Part shown: positions 6,563-12,680 of the stretch, in pieces
Layout: the number at the start of each line of letters is the position of its first letter
How positions within the stretch are numbered: the first letter of the stretch is position 1
Assembly: GCA_964539515.1 (NCBI GenBank)
Contig: CAZIJO010000187.1
Location: forward strand, 1-12,680
Direction: 5' to 3'
Length of the DNA: 12,680 nt
Source: JADLHS01 sp964539515
Lineage (GTDB): Bacteria > Verrucomicrobiota > Verrucomicrobiia > Limisphaerales > JADLHS01
The notes under the pieces: generated by a model
Databases searched by the model: none
What the model was told of the DNA's origin: nothing
The model's input: only the letters and a program-made list of their open reading frames with translations
Translations under genes and position numbers: made by a program

Positions 6563-9442
6563 ATGATCCTTCATAAATTGTGTCTGGTGGTCAGCCTTAC
6601 CATAGCCGGCGGAAATGCATTCGGCGCATCGCTCCAGCCCGCCGTTTTGCGGACCGAGTATCTCGTCAACCCGCTTGGACTCGATACCACCGCCCCGCGC
6701 CTGCAATGGCAGCTCGTCTCCGACGCGCGCGGGGCCAAACAAACCGCCTATCGCATTCTGGTCGCCAGCACAGCTCAACAACTGGCCCGGCAGCAAGGCG
6801 ACCTTTGGGACTCGGGCAAAGTGGTTAGCGACGCAAGCACGCAAATCGCCTACGCCGGCAAACCGCTGACCTCCGGACAAGCCTGTTGGTGGAAAGTGCA
6901 AGTATGGGATCAGCGGAACAAGGTCTCCCGCTGGAGCGACCCGGCGCACTGGAGCATGGGGTTGCTCCAGCCGGGCGATTGGAAAGCCCAATGGATTTCC
7001 TATCGGGACGACGCGCCATTACACACGAACCGCGCATCGCTCTTCCTGCCCCCGGCACGACATTACCGCAAGGAATTCGCGGCCGCAAAAGCCGTCAAGC
7101 GCGCCATGATTTATGTATCGGCCCTGGGTTTGGTTGACCTGCACCTGAACGGAAAACCGATCAGCGATTCCTTCTTTGAACCCGGATGGGCCGATTATCA
7201 GAAGCGCGCCTATTACCGTGCCCACGATGTTACCCGGCAGCTTCAGGCTGGGGAGAATTGCCTCGGGGCAGTCGTCGCCGATGGCTGGTTTGCGGGTTAT
7301 GTCGGGTACGGCCTGCTCGTCGGCTACGGACCAAATAAAGTAGGGCGCTACTTTTATGGCAAGACCCCGGCGTTTATCGCCCAACTGGAAATCGAGTATG
7401 CCGACGGATCGCGCGAGTCCATCGGTACCGACACTTCGTGGCAGGTGAACCACGACGGACCGACTCGCGAGGCGGATCTGATCATGGGCGAGGCCTTCGA
7501 CGCCCGACGTGCCGACGCCAACTGGTGCACGGTTCTCGGAGCGAGGAATTGGCATTGGGCATCCGCGATCCGAGCCGAGGACAACGGCAGCACCAAAGCG
7601 GTGTTTTCCGACAACCGTGGACCGCGCGAGGTCGAACTGGGATTCCAGCGCCCGCCCAAGCTGCAGGCCTACGCCGCCCAGCCTGTCCGAGTTACCGAGG
7701 AGCTCAAGATCCGGCACATCACGGAACCGCAGCCAGGGGTCTATGTTTTCAACCTGGGCCAAAACTTCGCGGGCATCATCCGCCTGCGGGTCAAAGGTCC
7801 GGCGGGCACCCGGCTGCAAATCCGTTACGGCGAGATGCTGCATCCCGATGGCCGGCTGATGACGGAGAACTTGCGCAAAGCCCGCGCCACCGATTTTTAC
7901 ACTCTGTCCGGCGATCCGAATGGGGAAACATGGGCGCCCCGTTTCACGTATCACGGTTTCCAGTTCGTCGAGATTACGGGTCTCCCGACCAAGCCTTCGC
8001 TCGACACGATGACGGGTTTGGTGCTCCACAACGACACGCCGCTGGCGGGCGAGTTCGCGTGCTCGGACCCCGTGCTGACCCGCTTCTGGAAAAACACGCA
8101 ATGGACCCAGCGCGCAAACTTTCTCGAGATGCCGACGGATTGCCCGCAGCGCGACGAACGGCTGGGCTGGATGGGGGATGCGCAGATCTACGTCCGCACT
8201 GCCAGTTACAATGCCGACGTCGCCGCATTTTTCACCAAGTGGCTGGATGATCTGGTCGAGGCGCAGCTCAACGACGGGCCGTATCCAGATTATTGCCCGT
8301 ATCCGATGGGCCACGGCGCGAAGGATCAGAATTGGGGAACGGCATGGACCGACGCAGGCATCATTTGTCCCTACACGATCTGGCAGGTCTATGGCGACAC
8401 GCGATTGATCGAGAAAAACTGGGATTCGATGACCCGCTTCATGGCTTGGCGGAAGCAACGCGCACCCGAATTTCACGGCGGCACCGACGGCAACACCTGG
8501 GGTGACTGGCTGAACGTCGACGAACCGACGCCGATTGAATTCGTTGATGCGGCGTATTTCAAACACGATGCGGATTTGATGGCCCGCATGGCCCGCGCAA
8601 TCGGACGGCAGCAGGAAGCGGACGATTACGCCGCGTTGGCCCGCAACATCGCCGCGCAATTCGCGAAGGATTATCAAAACCCCGATGGCACGCTGAAAGT
8701 GAACACCCAAACGGCCCATGTCCTGGCATTGGCCTTCAGGTTGACACCGGAGGCGAGCTCACACGGCATTGCCGGGAAACTCGCGGAGCGGATCGCCAAG
8801 AATGACTTCCGGATGGCCACGGGTTTTCTGGGGACCAAGCCGCTCCTGCCCGTGCTTTCGGCCACCGGTCAAAATGACCTTGCCTGCCGCCTCTTCCAGA
8901 GCCGCCGTTTCCCGTCCTGGGGCTACGAAGTTGTCAACGGCGCCACGAGTGTTTGGGAACGCTGGGACAGCTACACAAAGGAGCACGGCTTCAACGGTGC
9001 GGACGGTACGCAAAACGCCGCCATGAACAGCTTCAGTCACTATTCATTTGGCGCGGTTATGGAATGGGGCTTCCGGACCCTTGCCGGCATTGACACGGAC
9101 GGTCCAGGCTTCAAGCAAATAATCATCCACCCCCACCCGCCCACGCCGGGCAGCAATCCGGAACAAAAGTCGATTGATTGGGTGAAAGCCCACTACGACT
9201 CGATCCACGGCCGCATCATTAGCAACTGGCGATGGCACGAGGCGCGCTTTGAATTGGAAACGACGATCCCGGCAAACACCACGGCCAAGGTTTACCTGCC
9301 GGTAGCAGGCCCGGAAGTCGTGACCGAAGGCAGCCAGCCGTTGGCGAAAGCGAAGGGCATTAAACGCATTGGCCGCGAAGGGAACCGCGTGGTGCTCGCC
9401 GTGGAAGCGGGTTCCTACCGCTTTGCCAGCAAGCTGCAATGA
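6563..9442 (+). CDS. Exported alpha-L-rhamnosidase, glycoside hydrolase family 78
   Basis: A 959-residue protein with the full GH78 architecture. It has a Sec signal peptide to about residue 21 (AFGA), an Ig-like domain at about 25-135 opening with TEYLVNPLGLDTTAPRLQW, and a jelly-roll rhamnosidase N domain at about 165-335 (LHLNGKPI, then ADGWFAGYVGYG; GEAFDAR near 309). A second beta domain precedes the (alpha/alpha)6 barrel (about 490-850) and the C-terminal beta domain. DCPQRDERLGWMGD starts at D526 and contains E532, the likely proton donor; GATSVWERWDS contains E799, the likely general base of the inverting mechanism. All key acidic residues are present, so it should be active. It would release L-rhamnose from plant or algal glycans, pectin side chains or flavonoid glycosides in the periplasm or outside. 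The ATG follows the previous stop by 9 bp with no Shine-Dalgarno (CCCGTTTTC), which suggests coupled or non-SD initiation. The gene name rhaB or ramA would be guesswork. Confidence 0.95.
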   Translation: MILHKLCLVVSLTIAGGNAFGASLQPAVLRTEYLVNPLGLDTTAPRLQWQLVSDARGAKQTAYRILVASTAQQLARQQGDLWDSGKVVSDASTQIAYAGKPLTSGQACWWKVQVWDQRNKVSRWSDPAHWSMGLLQPGDWKAQWISYRDDAPLHTNRASLFLPPARHYRKEFAAAKAVKRAMIYVSALGLVDLHLNGKPISDSFFEPGWADYQKRAYYRAHDVTRQLQAGENCLGAVVADGWFAGYVGYGLLVGYGPNKVGRYFYGKTPAFIAQLEIEYADGSRESIGTDTSWQVNHDGPTREADLIMGEAFDARRADANWCTVLGARNWHWASAIRAEDNGSTKAVFSDNRGPREVELGFQRPPKLQAYAAQPVRVTEELKIRHITEPQPGVYVFNLGQNFAGIIRLRVKGPAGTRLQIRYGEMLHPDGRLMTENLRKARATDFYTLSGDPNGETWAPRFTYHGFQFVEITGLPTKPSLDTMTGLVLHNDTPLAGEFACSDPVLTRFWKNTQWTQRANFLEMPTDCPQRDERLGWMGDAQIYVRTASYNADVAAFFTKWLDDLVEAQLNDGPYPDYCPYPMGHGAKDQNWGTAWTDAGIICPYTIWQVYGDTRLIEKNWDSMTRFMAWRKQRAPEFHGGTDGNTWGDWLNVDEPTPIEFVDAAYFKHDADLMARMARAIGRQQEADDYAALARNIAAQFAKDYQNPDGTLKVNTQTAHVLALAFRLTPEASSHGIAGKLAERIAKNDFRMATGFLGTKPLLPVLSATGQNDLACRLFQSRRFPSWGYEVVNGATSVWERWDSYTKEHGFNGADGTQNAAMNSFSHYSFGAVMEWGFRTLAGIDTDGPGFKQIIIHPHPPTPGSNPEQKSIDWVKAHYDSIHGRIISNWRWHEARFELETTIPANTTAKVYLPVAGPEVVTEGSQPLAKAKGIKRIGREGNRVVLAVEAGSYRFASKLQ

Positions 9443-9447
9443 CTCCC

Positions 9448-9473
9448 TGCCGCGAGCCCATGGGTTCGCGGCA
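9448..9473. terminator. Strong hairpin between convergent genes
   Basis: TGCCGCGA (9448-9455) pairs perfectly with TCGCGGCA (9466-9473). The inner bases GCCCATGGGT extend the stem through a G-T wobble to a tight CCCATGGG centre, giving a very stable GC-rich stem 5 bp after the rhamnosidase stop. No T-run follows on either strand, so it is not a textbook intrinsic terminator, but its place between two converging genes suits a bidirectional stop or an mRNA 3'-end stabiliser. Confidence 0.55.
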
Positions 9474-9475
9474 AG

Positions 9476-9489
9476 TCGATGTCCATCGA
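9476..9489. other. Second small hairpin in the convergent gap
   Basis: TCGAT and ATCGA flank GTCC, a 5-bp stem just right of the strong hairpin and 8 bp before the end of the S41-like gene. It may add to 3'-end formation; alone it is weak. Confidence 0.25.
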
Positions 9490-9497
9490 AGTCCAGA

Positions 9498-10556
9498 TTA
9501 CAACTGCGACCGCCGCACAACCGCCAACCCCTTGAGCAAATCCACCGCCCGCGCCAGGGCTGGGTCGGTGATCTGCGGCTTGGGCGGCTCGCGGTCACGG
9601 GCGGGCGTGAACTCGTCGAGACTCCGGCCCTCGCGGCGTTCGCGGACAAGATCCGCTTCGGTGATTCGCGGCCGGCGACTCGCGGCGTTGGTGCCGGCCG
9701 GCGCATTGGATATTCCGCCCGCCCTGACAACCGGCTTTGCCACCACCCCATACGCGTCCCGCATATACGTCCGCTCTTCCTCCAGCCCAACCTTGACTTC
9801 GATGTCCGGCTTAACCCCTTGAGGCGAAAGTGCCGTCCCATCGCCAAGCTTTACCGGGGTCGAAGCAATGCGCAATCGCTGCCCGTCCGGCAATGGGTAT
9901 TCTTTCATCACCATCCCAGCGCCGGCGGTCGGACTGCCAAGGAGCAAGGCGACGCCCGCCTCGCGCAACACCGCCGCCAGCGCCTCCGCGGCACCGGTGG
10001 TTTCGCGGTTGATCAAGACCGTCACCGGCAACCGCAGCGCGTCCGTTTTTGTTGTGGATTTCGCCAGGCCACTTCCCCAATCCAGCAGGGGGCGTTCTTT
10101 CGACACGAACAAGTCGGCAACGGCAACGGCAGCCGCAAAACTATCCCCCTCGGCAAAACGCAGGTCGAGGACGAGGCCTTTGACTTTGTTGGAGGCGGTT
10201 AATGTTTGATACGCTGCACTGACTGCACCGGCCAACCCATCGGCCACCCGGCTCGCTCGCAGGTAGGCAATGTCGTCCTCGAGCACGTTGGTCTTGCTCA
10301 CGAGCGGAACCAGGGTTGGCGCGCTGGTCTGATTGGTGTCCGTCACCAATAGTACCTTGCCCCGCAAACCGGCCAGCAAACCTTCCACTGCCGCACGGTT
10401 GAGATCAGTCTCGGAGACACCCGACAAATGAGCCCGGACCAGATCGAGCACGACAGCGAGATCAGGCAGGGCGTTGGTCGCTCCCCGGACGCAGGGAGCG
10501 GAAGCGAACAGGAACAGAAGGCAACCAGCGAAAAAGCCAATCCGAAATGGTCTCAT
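9498..10556 (-). CDS. Secreted S41 (C-terminal processing protease)-like protein lacking the catalytic dyad
   Basis: A 352-residue product from the ATG at 10556; a GTG three codons upstream is a possible start. A Sec signal (FFAGCLLFLFASAPCVRGA) predicts export. The middle matches the S41 peptidase core: KGLVLDLRFAEGDSF in place of the usual LR-NPGG strand-loop, then PVTVLINRETTGAAEALAAV, then GSPTAGAGMVMKEYPLPDGQ, and SPQGVKPDIEVKVG near the core's end. In active members the second segment carries the nucleophile (SASASE) and the third the general-base Lys (GKG). Here Gly188 and Ala213 occupy these places, exactly 25 residues apart as in active enzymes, so the protein looks catalytically dead. 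No PDZ domain is recognisable in the roughly 100 residues before the core. The tail is charged (RPRITEADLVRERREG). It may bind or scaffold C-terminal peptides, or be a regulator. It faces the rhamnosidase gene and diverges from the large secreted protein. The frame is intact, so this is not a decayed pseudogene. Confidence 0.75.
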   Translation of the reverse strand: MRPFRIGFFAGCLLFLFASAPCVRGATNALPDLAVVLDLVRAHLSGVSETDLNRAAVEGLLAGLRGKVLLVTDTNQTSAPTLVPLVSKTNVLEDDIAYLRASRVADGLAGAVSAAYQTLTASNKVKGLVLDLRFAEGDSFAAAVAVADLFVSKERPLLDWGSGLAKSTTKTDALRLPVTVLINRETTGAAEALAAVLREAGVALLLGSPTAGAGMVMKEYPLPDGQRLRIASTPVKLGDGTALSPQGVKPDIEVKVGLEEERTYMRDAYGVVAKPVVRAGGISNAPAGTNAASRRPRITEADLVRERREGRSLDEFTPARDREPPKPQITDPALARAVDLLKGLAVVRRSQL

Positions 10557-10557
10557 C

Positions 10558-10576
10558 TCCCGCACAAAATGCGGGA
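10558..10576 (-). promoter_or_regulatory. Hairpin abutting the S41-like start codon
   Basis: TCCCGCA and TGCGGGA pair perfectly around a 5-nt loop, a 7-bp stem ending one base before the ATG at 10556 on the minus strand. The 3' arm contains GGGA, the only Shine-Dalgarno-like bases nearby, although they lie too close to that ATG; the loop and arm also contain the alternative GTG start. Folding would hide the start region, so translation may be structure-controlled. The repeat is seen; the control is inference. Confidence 0.4.
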
Positions 10577-10780
10577 CGCCATCTGGAATGTAAAGTCATG
10601 AGGAAATGTCTTGGAATTCTTGTTGCGTTTCCGATGGACGACCCCAACCTTTTCTTTGAACGACGCCTCATCGACTTGGACTCAATTCCAGCGAACCCCA
10701 TTTCACCGGGGATTGTCCGGGTCGATGAAGGTGGTTTGCCCTGATTGTCGTCCCGGTAGACCAGCGATAACGTGGCGATC
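10577..10780. promoter_or_regulatory. Divergent intergenic region upstream of the S41-like and multidomain genes
   Basis: This 204-bp gap lies between two genes read away from each other, so promoters for both are expected. On the minus strand TACATT within a T-rich stretch is a weak -10 candidate about 40 bp before the S41-like ATG. On the plus strand TTGTCG (10745-10750) and GATAAC (10766-10771) are spaced 15 bp, too short for a confident call. Open frames across the gap show no protein family signature and I reject them as genes. Confidence 0.35.
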
Positions 10781-12680
10781 ATGGGAGGAAACCAAATCGC
10801 TACCGCGCGCAGGGCAAGGCCACGCATTGATTGGCTCCGGCAGCAACGGTTTCATGCCCGTGTCGGGCTGCTTGCCATGCTGCTTGCGCCGAGCGTGTGG
10901 GCTTGGCCGGACTTGGTGGTGCGCAAAGCCGGCCCAGCCCAGGCAGCGCCTGGCGAGATCGTTACCTACACCCTGAGTTACTCAAATATCGGTCCGGTGA
11001 AAAGTACCGGCGTGGTGCTTCGCGATTTCCTTCCGGCCCAAGTCACGGCGCTGACCAACACCATCAATGGCGGCAGCGTCGAGGACAATGTTATCTCGTG
11101 GAGTCTCGGCACGCTTGCCTCGGGCGCAAGCGGCTCCCTTTCGTTCCAGGCCCAGCTTGCTGCTGACAGCCCGCTCGGTGGGTACACTACGAACCGATCC
11201 CAAATCTTTGGAATCGAGCCCGAGGAGACGGGCCGGACGAACAACAATTACTCGGCATGGATTACCGCCATCAACCGTCCCCCGCCGGATTTCTGTCGCG
11301 CCATCCTGGCGAAGCAGCCGATTGCACTGCACGGAACCATGCTGATTGACAGCTTCAATTCTCGCGATCCGACTTTCAGCACCAACGGTCGCTACGATCC
11401 GAACAAACGCGGGGACGGCGGCAATGTCGCGAGCATCGCGGATTCCCTGACCGTGATCACCGACACGGGCAACACGAAGGTTTATGGCCGGTTTGAAACC
11501 GGTCCGGCAGGCACAATCCACATCACGGGCAGCGCCTCGGTCGGCAGCCTGGGTTGGGTGGATGGGGGTAACCGCGGGGTGGAGCCGGGCTGGCACCTCA
11601 CCAATCTGAGCGTAAGTATTCCGAATGCCACGCTGCCGGGGATTACTTTCAACACGCTGCAAAAAACCTCCGGCACCGTCGGGGGCACGAATTACAGCTA
11701 CGTGCTTAACACCGGCAACTACCGTCGTTCCACAGATCTGACGCTGACCAGCTCGGACCGAATGGTGATTAACGGCAATGTGGTCCTGCATTTCCAGAAG
11801 AAATTCAGCATCTCGGGTCCGGCGTACATCTACATAACCCCTGGCTCCAAGTTGACCGTATATCTCGCGGACACCGCGTCGTTGGCGGGGGGCGGCACGG
11901 TCAATGGCACCGGCTTTGCCACGAACTGCGCTTATATCGGACTGCCGTCCTGCTCCAGCATTTCGTTCGGCGGTAACTCGGAATACATCGGCACGGTCTA
12001 CGCCCCGCAAGCGGCGGTGCAGATGTCCGGGGGCGGTGCCCAGGTGATTAACTTCATCGGCTCGCTGATCGCCAATGCGGTTGACGTCACCGGCAACTAC
12101 CAATTCCACTACGATCAAGGTCTCTGTCAGGAGTGTCTGCCGCCGACGATTTTGAGTGCGCCAAACAACCTGACCAACTGTCCGGGCACCACCGCGAGCT
12201 TCAGCGTCTCGGCCAGAGGCACGGATTTGCGCTACGCGTGGCTCAAAGGCGATATCACATTGCCCGGCCAGACCAATAATACTCTGACATTGACCAACGT
12301 GAGCGCCGCCGATGCCGGCTCCTACCACGTGGTGGTGAGCGTGCCTTGCGGCGACACCCTGACCAACAGTGCAACTCTGACCGTGAATGCGCCCGTGGAC
12401 GCCACCGATCTGGTGAGCCTCACGGCAACGACTGGCGGCAGTGCGAGTTTTGCCACCGAAGCATCGGGGACCGGTCCGTTCACCTACGTTTGGCGCAAGA
12501 ACGACGGGATCCTGTCCGGCCAGACCAGCAGCTACCTGACCCTCAGCAACATCACCCAGAACGATGCCGGCGCTTACAGTGTCGAGGTCACTGGCGCCTG
12601 TGGTGCAGTCACACGAAGTGCAACCCTCACCGTGGTGAATTCTGCGCCGCATGCCAATGCCGACCAATATACCCTAGCCG
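10781..12680 (+). CDS. Large secreted multidomain protein: DUF11-like, DUF7305/PilX-like and Ig-like domains (C-terminus beyond window)
   Basis: The frame is open from 10760 and runs off the right edge; from the ATG at 10781 it gives 633 residues. A GTG at 10772 is an alternative start. A long signal peptide (basic N-region, core GLLAMLLAPSVWA, cleavage near 41) predicts secretion. Residues about 43-164 form a DUF11-type beta domain (VVRKAGPAQAAPGEIVTYTL, ending NNNYSAWITA). Residues about 165-445 resemble the DUF7305/PilX-associated domain: SADSLTV-like and NTKVYGRF segments, GTVYAPQAAVQMSGGG, IGSLIANAVDVTG, closing FHYD. Two Ig-like domains follow (454-537 and 538-620), each with a W near the middle, DAGSYHV or DAGAYSV, and SATLTV at the end. 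The last residues (SAPHANADQYTL) look like the start of a cadherin/VCBS-like repeat, so more domains probably follow. The role is likely surface adhesion or an extracellular structure. A C-terminal sorting signal would lie outside the window. Domain names are from memory of the families. Confidence 0.8.
   Translation, partial: MGGNQIATARRARPRIDWLRQQRFHARVGLLAMLLAPSVWAWPDLVVRKAGPAQAAPGEIVTYTLSYSNIGPVKSTGVVLRDFLPAQVTALTNTINGGSVEDNVISWSLGTLASGASGSLSFQAQLAADSPLGGYTTNRSQIFGIEPEETGRTNNNYSAWITAINRPPPDFCRAILAKQPIALHGTMLIDSFNSRDPTFSTNGRYDPNKRGDGGNVASIADSLTVITDTGNTKVYGRFETGPAGTIHITGSASVGSLGWVDGGNRGVEPGWHLTNLSVSIPNATLPGITFNTLQKTSGTVGGTNYSYVLNTGNYRRSTDLTLTSSDRMVINGNVVLHFQKKFSISGPAYIYITPGSKLTVYLADTASLAGGGTVNGTGFATNCAYIGLPSCSSISFGGNSEYIGTVYAPQAAVQMSGGGAQVINFIGSLIANAVDVTGNYQFHYDQGLCQECLPPTILSAPNNLTNCPGTTASFSVSARGTDLRYAWLKGDITLPGQTNNTLTLTNVSAADAGSYHVVVSVPCGDTLTNSATLTVNAPVDATDLVSLTATTGGSASFATEASGTGPFTYVWRKNDGILSGQTSSYLTLSNITQNDAGAYSVEVTGACGAVTRSATLTVVNSAPHANADQYTLA

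Noticed and set aside
7019..8719. 566-codon open frame on the minus strand inside the rhamnosidase gene
   Set aside because: It lies wholly opposite strongly conserved GH78 coding sequence and shows no family motif; a shadow frame.
10547..10744. 65-codon plus-strand frame in the divergent gap
   Set aside because: No homology cues; it overlaps the start of the S41-like gene and has no signal or ribosome site.
10982..12667. 561-codon open frame on the minus strand opposite the multidomain secreted protein
   Set aside because: The plus strand has clear DUF11-like and Ig-like signatures in the same span. The antisense frame has no recognisable domain and is explained by GC-rich third positions.

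Overview
The window looks like chromosomal DNA of a GC-rich Gram-negative bacterium, most likely of the Planctomycetota-Verrucomicrobiota group and perhaps Verrucomicrobiota. This is an inference from three things: Tat-exported Gfo/Idh/MocA oxidoreductases next to alpha-L-rhamnosidase genes, a large secreted protein built from DUF11-like and Ig-like domains, and almost no recognisable Shine-Dalgarno sequences. No marker gene settles the taxonomy.

Layout. Positions 1-4550 are a minus-strand block of four genes, read right to left: two Tat-exported Gfo/Idh/MocA-family oxidoreductases (3171-4550 and 1780-3111), a Tat-exported metallo-beta-lactamase-fold hydrolase (760-1719), and the first quarter of aconitase A (acnA), which runs off the left edge. 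A 167-bp divergent intergenic region (4551-4717) holds a perfect 10+10 bp inverted repeat. Positions 4718-9442 are a plus-strand pair with 9 bp between the genes: a short GH78-like protein and a full-length GH78 alpha-L-rhamnosidase, both with signal peptides. A strong hairpin separates this pair from a convergent minus-strand S41-like protein (9498-10556) that lacks the catalytic Ser and Lys of its family. After a 204-bp divergent gap, a large secreted multidomain protein (10781 to the right edge, incomplete) reads rightward. No gene-free stretch exceeds about 215 bp. I see no tRNA, rRNA, CRISPR array or transposase.

How the genes may work together. The centre reads as a small polysaccharide- or glycoside-use locus. 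The two exported GH78 proteins would remove rhamnose from plant or algal glycans or glycosides. The divergently placed, Tat-exported NAD(P)-type oxidoreductases could oxidise the released sugars or the glycosides themselves in the periplasm. No transporter, regulator or cytoplasmic rhamnose pathway gene (rhaA, rhaB, rhaD) is in view, so the route is incomplete here. The acnA gene is housekeeping, and the S41-like and multidomain cell-surface genes form a separate divergent pair.

The points most worth a second look are the S41 pseudoprotease with a hairpin against its start codon, the inverted repeat in the divergent promoter, the Asp-for-Glu change in the short GH78 protein, and the domain mix of the large secreted protein.
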